Source: Vampirovibrio sp041737375 (lineage in GTDB: Bacteria > Cyanobacteriota > Vampirovibrionia > Vampirovibrionales > Vampirovibrionaceae). Taken from it: 64,000 nucleotides of DNA. The notes beneath the pieces are model-generated. The model saw only the letters and a list, made by a program, of their open reading frames with translations. It made no database searches and was not told where the DNA came from. The position numbers and the translations under genes are program-made. Where the stretch lies: NCBI RefSeq assembly GCF_041737375.1, contig NZ_JBGSRV010000002.1, positions 34,772 through 98,771 of the forward strand, read 5' to 3'. Positions 44,506-52,470 of the stretch are shown in pieces (within the stretch, counting starts at the first letter, position 1; each line of letters opens with the position of its first letter).

Positions 44506-44673
44506 ATGCAAGTGATTAGTTTTAGTGGTGCACAACCTTCCGCAAAGCAGGCTGTTAGCGGCGCGAAAACCTTGGCCCAAAAAGCCATGGCCGCAAAACC
44601 TCAAGTAGGCATGAAACCACAATTAAATGCAGATACCTTTAAAAAATCGGTTAATCCTGCATCCAAAAAATAA
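44506..44673 (+). CDS. 55-residue small protein, family not recognised
   Basis: The ATG has GAAGGGAG directly upstream, which decides this start over one 23 codons earlier. The product begins MQVISFSGAQPSAKQAV, is rich in Lys, Ala and Gln, and has no hydrophobic helix. Short proteins with an ISFSG-like start recur in Melainabacteria in my recollection. The gene stands alone with its own promoter and a hairpin after it. Confidence 0.6.
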   Translation: MQVISFSGAQPSAKQAVSGAKTLAQKAMAAKPQVGMKPQLNADTFKKSVNPASKK

Positions 44674-44702
44674 TCGCTTCTACAGCGATATTATCTCTTT
44701 TC

Positions 44703-44732
44703 AAGGAGGCAACCACACCGGTTTGCCTCCTT
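44703..44732 (+). terminator. Terminator-like hairpin without T-run
   Basis: AAGGAGGCAA pairs with TTGCCTCCTT around a 10-base loop, 30 bases after the small gene. The usual T-run is missing, so it may only protect the transcript end. Confidence 0.45.
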
Positions 44733-44915
44733 GTTGCTTCAACATCATTACTTAAACATCCAAACCTCAATCTAACCCAATGGCTTGGAAAACAGCTTTG
44801 TCCGCTGTATGTTGTTATTTGGGTTTAAAACAGCCAATTGGCGCTACAGACAAGAGGGGTCTTGTAAACCTGTAGCCGGTTTTAGTCGTATTTAAAATAA
44901 AGGGGAATTAAAATT

Positions 44916-45164
44916 ATGTCCATTATCAATGGCGCTATCAAGCATTTGCACACACCTTTGCTTCAAAAAAGCCTTATGGCAACCACCTTACCCACACTCC
45001 AGAAATCCCGCTTATTTTTACCACCCGCTCAAGATAGTTTTAAGGCAGGCGCAAAAATAGCCCCTAAAATGGCTGAAAAGACGGAAGCGGCCATTGCAGA
45101 GGAAAGCTTCCTCCGTCAAAAAATTCGGGAATTGTTTGGCCCCAGCCCCAAATCAGGCGTTTAA
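44916..45164 (+). CDS. 82-residue small protein, family not recognised
   Basis: AAGGGGAA precedes the ATG. The product has a mixed start (MSIINGAIKHLHTPLLQ), then a polar Lys/Ala/Glu-rich helix and ends with LRQKIRELFGPSPKSGV. It stands alone between two hairpins, like the 55-residue gene before it; the two products share little sequence. Function is unknown. Confidence 0.6.
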   Translation: MSIINGAIKHLHTPLLQKSLMATTLPTLQKSRLFLPPAQDSFKAGAKIAPKMAEKTEAAIAEESFLRQKIRELFGPSPKSGV

Positions 45165-45187
45165 AAGGTCCCTACCCCAATCCAATG

Positions 45188-45222
45188 AAAAGCGGGATGG
45201 ATTAATTTCCATCCCGCTTTTT
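45188..45222. terminator. Bidirectional rho-independent terminator
   Basis: AAAAGCGGGATGGA pairs with TCCATCCCGCTTTT around TTAATT, with A and T runs on both sides. It serves the small gene on the plus strand and valS, which ends at 45243 on the minus strand. Confidence 0.9.
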
Positions 45223-45242
45223 AGCGTTTTAAAAAACAGGGG

Positions 45243-47942
45243 TCAGTTGGCTAAGCTGGACAGTTGTTCTTCCAGGGCTTTTACTTGCTTGTTTACTTCC
45301 TGCAAGCGGGCCTTGTTTTTTTCCACCACCGCCACCGGGGCGCGCTCTAAAAACTCAAAATTCATCATCATTTTATCCAGCTGTTCTTTTTCTTTAATCA
45401 GGGCGTCCATTTTTTTACGCACCCGATCCAGCTCCTGGGTAATATCAATCAACCCTTCCAGAGAAACCACAATGCGACTGTGGCCCACCACGTTCACCGC
45501 CACATGCTCCTGACGGGCATCCACCACGTCACGCACATCCAGCGATTCCAGTTTGACGAAATGGTTCAGGATGCCATGGCCGGTTTGAATGGCCTCTTTT
45601 TCCATGGCTTCGGTGGTTACGATATGGGCTTTCACCGGCTGCTGATGCGGCACGGTGTACTGCTGGCGAATATTTCGCAAGGCCCGTACCACTTCCAGCA
45701 CATAATCAATGCGCTGGCTAATGCCTTCATCAATCAGCGCCTCATCCGCCTGGGGGTAAGGGGCAATCATAATGGAAGCCTGCTTGCGGTGAGGCAGCTT
45801 CTGGAAAATTTCCTCGGTGATATAGGGCATAATGGGGTGCATCAGGCGCAAAATGCCACTCAGCACATGCAACAGAATGCGCTGGGTATTGGCCCGCAGC
45901 TGAGGATCTTGCATCTGCTTTTTGGCATATTCCACATACCAGTCGCAAAAGCCATTCCAGATAAACTCATACAAGGTATCGGCCAGTTCGCCAAATTTGT
46001 ACTCGCCCAGCAAGCGGTTGGCCTCTCTAACCGCCGTGTTGTAACGGCTTAAAATCCAGCGATCCATTAAAGACAAGCTGTGGATATCAATGGGCTGATC
46101 ATCCACGCCTTCCGCCGCTTCAGGATCAATATTCATCAGCACAAAGCGAGAGGCGTTCCACAGTTTGTTGCCAAACAGCTTGCCCTGCTCCAGCTTTTCC
46201 TTGTTCAGCTTGATATCCTGACCGCCGTAAGTAATGAGAGAAGTCAGGCCAAAACGGAAGCCGTCGCATCCAATCTCGTCAATCACTTCCACCGGATCCA
46301 CGGTATTGCCCTTGGATTTGCTCATCTTCTGGCCTTTTTCATCCCGAATCAGGCCATGGATGTAAACGGTGTGGAACGGAGACTGATCGGTCAGCTCCAG
46401 CCCAAACATGGTCATACGGGCCACCCAGAAAAAGATGATGTCAAAACCGGTCACCAACACATCGGTGGGATAAAAATCCTTATAGTCCTGAGCCTGGGTA
46501 TCGGGCCAGCCCATGGTGGAAAATGGCCATAAGCCCGAGGAAAACCAGGTATCCAGCACATCGGTATCCTGCTCAATGTCCGCAGCGCCGCAATGCGCGC
46601 ATTGGGTGGGATCCTCCATGGCCACCGTGACCCCCCGGCAACTGAGGCAATGCCAGGCCGGAATTTGATGCCCCCACCACAACTGGCGAGAAATACACCA
46701 ATCCTGAATATCGGTCAGCCAGCGCAAATAATCTTTGGTCCACCGCTCTGGAATAAAGCGAATATCGCCCGCCTCCAGCGATTGAATGCAACGCTCGGCC
46801 AAAGGCTTGGTTTTTACAAACCACTGCTTGGACAACAAAGGCTCAATGGTGGTGCTGCAACGCTGGCAATGGCCCACACGATGAGAATGCTCCTTTTTAC
46901 GCACCAAATAACCTTGCTGCTCCAGCAAGGCTTCGGTTCGCTTGCGGGCATCAAAGCGATCCAGTCCCCGGATCTCCTCGGGCATAAAGTCCTCAGACTT
47001 CATGCGGCCCCGCTCGTCAATCACCCACAAGGGATCCAACCCGTGTTGCTGGGCAATTTTAAAGTCATTGGGGTCATGGGCGGGGGTAATTTTCAGCGCT
47101 CCGGTACCAAAGCTCACATCCACATATTCATCGGCGATAATCGGAATTTCCCGAGAGGTCAGCGGCAATTTTACTTTTTGGCCAATGTATTGGCTGTAGC
47201 GGGAGTCTTTTGGGTTGACCGCAACGGCCACATCCCCGTACATGGTTTCCGGGCGGGTGGTGGCTACCACCAAGGCCGGATGCCCCGCCTCCCTCACCGA
47301 ATGGCCATCCGCCAGCGGATAGGAAATTTCCCATAAAAAGCTGTCCTCATCCCCGTAATCGGTTTCAATATCAGAAATAGCCGAAACGCACCGGGGACAC
47401 CAGTTTACAATATAAGTGCCCTGAGAAATCAAACCCTTATTATACAAATGCACAAAGGCCTGCCGAACCGCTCTGGACAGGCCATCATCCAGGGTAAAGC
47501 GCTGCCGCTCCCAGTCCGGGGAAACGCCCAAGCGCTTGAACTGGTTGGCAATGTCCGATTTGCGGGCGTTGGCCCAATCCCAAACGTGAGACACAAAAGC
47601 ATCCCGGCCCATGTCTTCCTTGGTTTGGCCGCCTTGCTCTCTCAAATTCCGCTCCACCACGTTTTGGGTGGCGATACCGGCATGATCCATCCCCGGCATC
47701 CACAAGGTTTTGTGGTTCAACATGCGGTGCCAGCGAATCAGAATGTCCTGAATGGTGGAATCCAGCGCATGCCCCATGTGCAACACCCCGGTTACATTGG
47801 GGGGAGGAATCACCAGGCTGAATTTGCCGTGGGGGGCCACATTGGCTTCCGGCTTGAACAATTTCTGGGTTTCCCAGAACTGATACATGCGCGCTTCTAC
47901 ATCTTTGGGTTCAAAAGCCTTGGGAAGGGATTGGGAGGACAT
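45243..47942 (-). CDS. valS: Valyl-tRNA synthetase
   Basis: An 899-residue class I synthetase. The HIGH-type motif is in PNVTGVLHMGHAL (about 48-60), the editing domain carries TTRPETMYGDVAV, a zinc-like pair CPRC/CLSC/CAHC occurs, and the KMSKS motif is GQKMSKSKGNTVDP. The anticodon-binding helical domain and the C-terminal coiled coil (LDRVRKKMDALIKEKEQLDK) complete it. AGGA lies 11 bases before ATG. No T-box-like leader was seen. Confidence 0.96.
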   Translation of the reverse strand: MSSQSLPKAFEPKDVEARMYQFWETQKLFKPEANVAPHGKFSLVIPPPNVTGVLHMGHALDSTIQDILIRWHRMLNHKTLWMPGMDHAGIATQNVVERNLREQGGQTKEDMGRDAFVSHVWDWANARKSDIANQFKRLGVSPDWERQRFTLDDGLSRAVRQAFVHLYNKGLISQGTYIVNWCPRCVSAISDIETDYGDEDSFLWEISYPLADGHSVREAGHPALVVATTRPETMYGDVAVAVNPKDSRYSQYIGQKVKLPLTSREIPIIADEYVDVSFGTGALKITPAHDPNDFKIAQQHGLDPLWVIDERGRMKSEDFMPEEIRGLDRFDARKRTEALLEQQGYLVRKKEHSHRVGHCQRCSTTIEPLLSKQWFVKTKPLAERCIQSLEAGDIRFIPERWTKDYLRWLTDIQDWCISRQLWWGHQIPAWHCLSCRGVTVAMEDPTQCAHCGAADIEQDTDVLDTWFSSGLWPFSTMGWPDTQAQDYKDFYPTDVLVTGFDIIFFWVARMTMFGLELTDQSPFHTVYIHGLIRDEKGQKMSKSKGNTVDPVEVIDEIGCDGFRFGLTSLITYGGQDIKLNKEKLEQGKLFGNKLWNASRFVLMNIDPEAAEGVDDQPIDIHSLSLMDRWILSRYNTAVREANRLLGEYKFGELADTLYEFIWNGFCDWYVEYAKKQMQDPQLRANTQRILLHVLSGILRLMHPIMPYITEEIFQKLPHRKQASIMIAPYPQADEALIDEGISQRIDYVLEVVRALRNIRQQYTVPHQQPVKAHIVTTEAMEKEAIQTGHGILNHFVKLESLDVRDVVDARQEHVAVNVVGHSRIVVSLEGLIDITQELDRVRKKMDALIKEKEQLDKMMMNFEFLERAPVAVVEKNKARLQEVNKQVKALEEQLSSLAN

Positions 47943-48300
47943 GGGAGAAGTTCCTGTCTTTTATAGAGCCAACCATTTTATCAAGGATCTGACAGCCAAA
48001 AGGCTCAGCGGGTCGGAACATTGTGTAAAAAAGTATGGCGACTGCTTAAGGACTGTTAGAGGGTGGAATAAGTTATAGTACAATATCAAAATCGGCTGTC
48101 GGGAGCCAATCATTCCGTTACTGTCAGCAATAATCCTGTTTCCCGACCCGTAGTTCGCCTATTACGCCAAGCGTTTCGTTAGAGAGTTGACACCCCCTTA
48201 AACAGGGCAGAAGCAGTATTGAAGGAGCATCACTGTTGTCTGGGTTCCTCTTCTATATATAGGAACGAAAGCTCGCCGTATTAATAAGGACAGGTTTTAT
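47943..48300. other. Divergent intergenic region valS / LysM gene
   Basis: It contains a perfect TTGACA at 48187 without a matching -10, a TATATA-rich stretch with a 6-bp inverted repeat (GTTCCT / AGGAAC) at 48244..48266, and the ribosome binding site of the next gene. No RNA gene was recognised. Confidence 0.4.
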
Positions 48301-48861
48301 ATGATGGTGCCCAAAGATTTTGGACAAGATTTCGGAGAAAATCACGAAATGCCTTCTGATACACAAGAAAAAACACCGGGCGTTTACGTTCGGGCCGACA
48401 ATGAACTGCCACAGGAACTGGACATGTTATGGTCCAACGCTCGCCCCTATCATAAGGAAGAGCGAAACCCGCTGATTTCTTTTTTGGCGGGGCTATTGGT
48501 AGGCGCGGTATTAACCACCGCCGTTTTCCTGTTGCTGGTTATGCGCCCCCAGGTGCAAACCGGAGACAATGGCTTGATGGCCCCCGCCAATGAGGAATCA
48601 CTGCAAGGCGGTGCGGACTCGGCCACCACCAGCGATGAAACGGCTGGCGATAAGGCCGATGGAAAGCCCAAATCTTTAACCGCTAGCAAAAGCACCACTT
48701 ACACCGTTGTTAGCGGTGATACGCTGGGCAAAATCGCGGAAAAGGTTTACGGCACCAGCGCCCCAACCTATCTGGATAAAATCCAGCGGGCCAACAATAT
48801 GAGCAGCCCTGATAAGTTACAACTGGATCAAAAGCTGATCATTCCCCCCAAAGATTACTAA
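48301..48861 (+). CDS. LysM-domain membrane protein
   Basis: A 186-residue bitopic protein: a polar acidic cytoplasmic part (1-55), one membrane helix (about 57-81), a Ser/Thr/Asp/Ala-rich linker, and a LysM domain at the C-terminus (TYTVVSGDTLGKIAEKVYG ... KLIIPPK). LysM binds the glycan of peptidoglycan, so the protein probably anchors to the cell wall from the inner membrane. GGACAGG lies 7 bases before the ATG. A strong terminator follows, so it is monocistronic. Confidence 0.85.
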   Translation: MMVPKDFGQDFGENHEMPSDTQEKTPGVYVRADNELPQELDMLWSNARPYHKEERNPLISFLAGLLVGAVLTTAVFLLLVMRPQVQTGDNGLMAPANEESLQGGADSATTSDETAGDKADGKPKSLTASKSTTYTVVSGDTLGKIAEKVYGTSAPTYLDKIQRANNMSSPDKLQLDQKLIIPPKDY

Positions 48862-48920
48862 CCCTCGACGACCCTGCCCTCTTTTTTAATATAAAGAAGA
48901 ACGGCAAGGCACAACACTGA

Positions 48921-48959
48921 TTAAAGGTTCCTGATTTATTGGGAACCTTTAATTTTTTT
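48921..48959 (+). terminator. Rho-independent terminator
   Basis: TTAAAGGTTCC pairs perfectly with GGAACCTTTAA around a 10-base loop and is followed by seven T. It ends the LysM gene. Confidence 0.93.
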
Positions 48960-49117
48960 GAGGTTTTTATTAAGAAAACCCAATGCAGTCGGCCCCCGCG
49001 CCCACTCAATTATCGCCGGTGGCCGGATGTTTTTTTGGTAAAAAGGCAATTCCCAGCAATTAATTGTTTTTAAAATTATATATGGTGTGAGGATTTAAAC
49101 ATCGCAAAATCGCATTC

Positions 49118-49145
49118 AAACGCATTTGAATTTGCGGATGCGTTT
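49118..49145. other. Hairpin-prone leader before the EF-hand gene
   Basis: AAACGCAT and ATGCGTTT form an 8-bp stem 30 bases upstream of the ATG. Related CGCATTCAAA and CGCATTTGAA words repeat around it. It could affect translation of the next gene; no known riboswitch is recognised. Confidence 0.4.
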
Positions 49146-49178
49146 GCGAAATGTTGAGTAGGAGAGAGGGTAATCATC

Positions 49179-49958
49179 ATGATACAGAGCAATCCTTCAA
49201 GCTATGGGGCTGGATCCGGCTATTCCAACTATACTTCCAGCGGCGCATTGCCCAAAAACAGTACCACTGAGGGTAATGACAGTACCAGCATTGATTCGGT
49301 GAGTTTAAGCGCGGCCAGTCAGGCCTTGATCATGGCGGATGATAATCTGGATGGCATTGTGGATAAGCAGGAACTGGCGAAAGCCTCGTTCCAACTCCTC
49401 AGTCAGGAATCCTCTTCGGGTATGCAGGGGATTGGCAGTTTGTTTGCCACCATGGTAATGGGTGGACAAAACGGGAGTGGCCTTTTCCCGGATGTTGACC
49501 AAGACGGCGGCATTAGCCCTAATGAACTGGCCTTGGTAGCCCGTGGTGATGAGGATGCGGAAACCCTTTCAGTGGCAGACTTCAGCGCCGCATTTGGGGA
49601 GGCCTTCGTTGCAAGCGGTAAGGCTTTTACCCTGGCCGATTTGGAAGCAATCTCCTTAGGAAAGCCACAAACAGCGACCCAAACGCCAGTAGCCGCCGAC
49701 CAGACCGAAATGCCAGCCTGCCAGACACCGGTCGCATCACAGGCGACAACAGCGGCGGTGGCAGCACCGGCAGTTACTCAACCGGCTGCCACCTCTACCA
49801 TGGAGACATCAACGGAGGAGACATCACCCCCCGCCGCCACCAGTCAGCAACCCGGCAACGGCGATATTATAAAAGCCCTTTTTTCTATGATTGCGGCCAT
49901 TTTACCCATGATTGAAAAATTAATGTCGGCACCGCAGAACGGCCAAGCCGTTTCATAA
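49179..49958 (+). CDS. Hypothetical protein with two EF-hand loops
   Basis: A 259-residue protein. Two calcium-binding loops of the DxDxDG type are present: DDNLDGIVDKQE (about 54-65) and DVDQDGGISPNE (about 105-116). Between them lies a helical stretch. The start is Ser/Gly/Tyr/Asn-rich and lacks a signal peptide. Residues 165-230 form a Thr/Ala/Pro/Gln-rich linker, and an amphipathic or hydrophobic helix (IIKALFSMIAAILPMIEKLM) ends the chain. GGAGAGAGGG precedes the ATG. The end helix may attach the protein to a membrane or partner. Function is unknown. Confidence 0.65.
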   Translation: MIQSNPSSYGAGSGYSNYTSSGALPKNSTTEGNDSTSIDSVSLSAASQALIMADDNLDGIVDKQELAKASFQLLSQESSSGMQGIGSLFATMVMGGQNGSGLFPDVDQDGGISPNELALVARGDEDAETLSVADFSAAFGEAFVASGKAFTLADLEAISLGKPQTATQTPVAADQTEMPACQTPVASQATTAAVAAPAVTQPAATSTMETSTEETSPPAATSQQPGNGDIIKALFSMIAAILPMIEKLMSAPQNGQAVS

Positions 49959-49982
49959 ACTAATTGGCATCCAATATCTAAA

Positions 49983-50016
49983 AAAGACGCCTTATGACTT
50001 CATAGGGCGTCTTTTG
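49983..50016 (+). terminator. Rho-independent terminator
   Basis: AAAAGACGCCTTATGA pairs with TCATAGGGCGTCTTTT with one G-T pair. It lies 25 bases after the EF-hand gene. Confidence 0.75.
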
Positions 50017-50077
50017 ACTGGATGTTTTTTATAAGGTCTTGGTTGCGGTTCAATTTTGCCTCTTTATATGTACAGGT

Positions 50078-51022
50078 TTAAAAAGGAATTTCTGCCTCAT
50101 TAAACTCAGGAGGCTCTAACTGAACGGTAATGTGGCACAAGTCAAAGGTTTCCCTCAACTCTTTTTCAAGCTGTTGGGCCGATTGATAGTGAAACAAAGA
50201 CTCTTCCACCCGCACGTGGGCCAGCAATGCCTCTTTACCGGTGGTAATGGTCCACACATGAAGATCGTGCACATCCTGCACACCGGGGCGGCGCAAAATA
50301 AAATCGCGGATATGAGGCACACTCAAGCGAGAAGGGGCAGCCTCCATTAAAATATGCAGCGCCTCCTTCATTACCCGCAAGGCGTTATAAAGCACCAACA
50401 TGGCGATTAAAAGGCTGATCAGGGCATCCATCCAGTTAAAACCAAACCACAAAATGGCGATGGCAGCGCCCATTTCTCCCACCGAATTGGCGATATCCGT
50501 CAGGATATGCAGCAAAGCGCCTTTCACATTCAGATTGAACTCTCGGGAAGGGTACAAAATATAGGCCGAAATCAGGTTGATCACCAAACCCAGCACCGCC
50601 ACCCCCAGCATGACATCCCCATGAATATGGCCATGTCCCTGGTGAAATAACCGCTGCAGCGCTTCCCAAAGAATAAAGCCGGAAACAAACACCAGACCCA
50701 GCGCGTTGATCAGGGCCGCTAAAATCTCCAAACGGTAAAAGCCAAAGGTTTTGCGAGGCGATGAAGATAAGTTGGCAAACCAGGCAGCAGTTAAAGCCAA
50801 ACCAATAGAAGCAGTATCGGCCAGTTTATGCCCCGCATCGGCCCATAAGGCCAAACTGCCTGAGTAAAACCCGCCAATACTCTGTATCACCAGATAGAGT
50901 ATTGATAAAGCCATCACCCACTGTAGCTTTTTAACGTACTTTGGCGTCAACCCCTCAGCCAATCCAACATGGTGATGATGGTGATGTATATGTTGACGCC
51001 CGTGATGGCAATCTTGAGACAT
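50078..51022 (-). CDS. Cation diffusion facilitator, zinc efflux type (CzcD/ZitB-like)
   Basis: A 314-residue cation/proton antiporter. The N-terminus has a run of His (HIHHHHHH) which may bind metal. Six membrane helices follow, with HxxxD metal sites in helix 2 (DAGHKLAD) and helix 5 (HILTDIANSVGEMG), the pattern of zinc-specific members. A second His-rich loop (HQGHGHIHGD) lies between helices 4 and 5, and the C-terminal ferredoxin-like metal domain contains DVHDLHVWTITTGKEALLAHV. ATG at 51022 has GGATG upstream; a TTG 11 codons earlier is less likely. No metal regulator lies nearby. Confidence 0.92.
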   Translation of the reverse strand: MSQDCHHGRQHIHHHHHHVGLAEGLTPKYVKKLQWVMALSILYLVIQSIGGFYSGSLALWADAGHKLADTASIGLALTAAWFANLSSSPRKTFGFYRLEILAALINALGLVFVSGFILWEALQRLFHQGHGHIHGDVMLGVAVLGLVINLISAYILYPSREFNLNVKGALLHILTDIANSVGEMGAAIAILWFGFNWMDALISLLIAMLVLYNALRVMKEALHILMEAAPSRLSVPHIRDFILRRPGVQDVHDLHVWTITTGKEALLAHVRVEESLFHYQSAQQLEKELRETFDLCHITVQLEPPEFNEAEIPF

Positions 51023-51393
51023 TGTTATCACATCCAAACTAAAATAATGTAACAAATATGATCTAAAAAAAGAAAAAATGCCAATTTTGTGTAAATTTTT
51101 TGCAGTTGCCCTTTTTATATACTAAACACACCACACTGATCCAACTCTCGATATTCCATCAGACTCATTACTATATACTTTTGAAACCAAAAAATTAAAA
51201 ACAGCCTCAAAAAATATAAGCAAAATGTAAAGACGGTGTTCCCAGAGGTTGCGAGACAGGTTTTAATCGGTGTAAGTTTTGAAGCGCTCAGGGAAACTTG
51301 AAACGTTGAGTGGTTCCATTGTGGTAAGGCAATTTATTCTAACCCAATTCCTCTCAAACCCCGTTGATGTAGTAACAGGAGCGAGCAACTCGT
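51023..51393. other. AT-rich divergent intergenic region
   Basis: No gene, RNA or clear promoter pair was found. TTGCAG and TATACT occur near 51100-51123 but with the wrong spacing. CAGGAGCG at its end is the ribosome binding site of the RlpA-like gene. Confidence 0.4.
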
Positions 51394-52338
51394 ATGATGA
51401 ATAAAAAACTGGCGGCACTGCTGGCATCAGCAGTAATGCTAGGACAAGCCGGTTTAATGAGCGGCGTATTCGCTCAAACCGATGCCCAACAAACGTCCTC
51501 TGACTCGCAAGAAACACTTCAGTTAGCCTCCGTGATTGGTGGCAGTTCTCACCTCAATAAAATTGAATCCGAAGACGCCCAGACGGATTCACCGATTGAA
51601 ATTCCCGATGTGTACACCATTGGCAACGGCGCAGGCACCCTGCCTACCGTCATTCAAACCCTCCCTCAGGATGATGACGCCACCAGCCTGTTTATCAATG
51701 GCACCGAAGTTTTACGCTATTCCGGTCAAGCCGCGGGTATGGACTCTTACACACGGGTTAAAACCATTGCCAGTAGACTCAACACCCTGCTGGAACGCAA
51801 CCCCAAAGCCGCTCAGGATATTCACCCCGGCTTGGTTAACGGACAAGCGGTTATACAGGCAGGACCGTCCATTCTGGCCACCGTGGATACCGAAACCGCC
51901 AAAGCCGCTCACGAGTCCCCGCTCAAGCTTTCACTGCTTTACAGCAACCGCACTCGTCAAGTACTGGGTGTTAAGCGCTTAGATGACAGTGCGCTGGATC
52001 AAATCACCGCCGCCAACCCAACTTACAAAGGCACCGGGAAAGTGCAAACCGGCATGGCCTCCTGGTACGGCCCTCACTTCCACGGGCGTAAAGCCGCAGA
52101 TGGAAGTCGTTTCAACCAATTCGCCCTGACTGCGGCCCACCGCACCCTGCCTTTTGGCACCATGGTTCGGGTGGTCAACCAGCGCACCCACAAAAGCTGC
52201 ATGGTTAAAATCACCGATCGGGGACCTTTTGCTCACGGTCGCATTATCGACCTTTCCCGCAAAGCGGCCAGCAACATTGGCATGCTGGGTTCCGGGGTTG
52301 CCAAAGTTTCCGTGGAAGTGGTTCGCAAACCCGGCTAA
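51394..52338 (+). CDS. RlpA-like secreted double-psi beta-barrel protein
   Basis: A 314-residue exported protein. A signal peptide (about 1-28, ending VFAQ) precedes a Thr/Gln/Ser-rich region. A middle part of unknown fold (about 60-210) follows, and a C-terminal double-psi beta-barrel (about 220-312) has the RlpA pattern ASWYGPHFHGRKAADGSRF, AAHRTLPFGTMVRV, ITDRGPFAHGRIIDLSRKAA. RlpA cleaves naked glycan strands in Pseudomonas; conserved catalytic residues of that family seem to be present, so a peptidoglycan lytic role is likely. There is no SPOR domain and no lipobox. Confidence 0.85.
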   Translation: MMNKKLAALLASAVMLGQAGLMSGVFAQTDAQQTSSDSQETLQLASVIGGSSHLNKIESEDAQTDSPIEIPDVYTIGNGAGTLPTVIQTLPQDDDATSLFINGTEVLRYSGQAAGMDSYTRVKTIASRLNTLLERNPKAAQDIHPGLVNGQAVIQAGPSILATVDTETAKAAHESPLKLSLLYSNRTRQVLGVKRLDDSALDQITAANPTYKGTGKVQTGMASWYGPHFHGRKAADGSRFNQFALTAAHRTLPFGTMVRVVNQRTHKSCMVKITDRGPFAHGRIIDLSRKAASNIGMLGSGVAKVSVEVVRKPG

Positions 52339-52373
52339 CACCCGGCCCCATTTCAACCTTTGAATCAGCTTCA

Positions 52374-52413
52374 ACCAAAGCCCCTGTTAAGAAATAGGGG
52401 CTTTGGTCTTATT
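52374..52413 (+). terminator. Probable terminator after the RlpA-like gene
   Basis: ACCAAAGCCCCT pairs with AGGGGCTTTGGT around a 10-base loop, followed by CTTATTT. The T-run is short, so it may be partial. Confidence 0.6.
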
Positions 52414-52430
52414 TGTCCCCTTGTATCGGG

Positions 52431-52436
52431 TATAAT
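52431..52436 (+). promoter_or_regulatory. Possible -10 box for gltX
   Basis: A perfect TATAAT lies 34 bases before the gltX ATG and directly behind the terminator. The best -35 candidate is TTATTT 16 bases upstream, which is weak. Confidence 0.4.
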
Positions 52437-52470
52437 AATGCCAATCGTTTTCATGGTTAAAGAGTTTCTA

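Noticed and set aside
48187..48222. Perfect TTGACA as promoter of the LysM gene
   Set aside because: No -10-like hexamer at 16-18 bases; the next TATATA is more than 60 bases away.
48301..49178. Toxin-antitoxin or T-box structures near valS
   Set aside because: No T-box specifier stem or antiterminator sequence and no small gene pair is visible.
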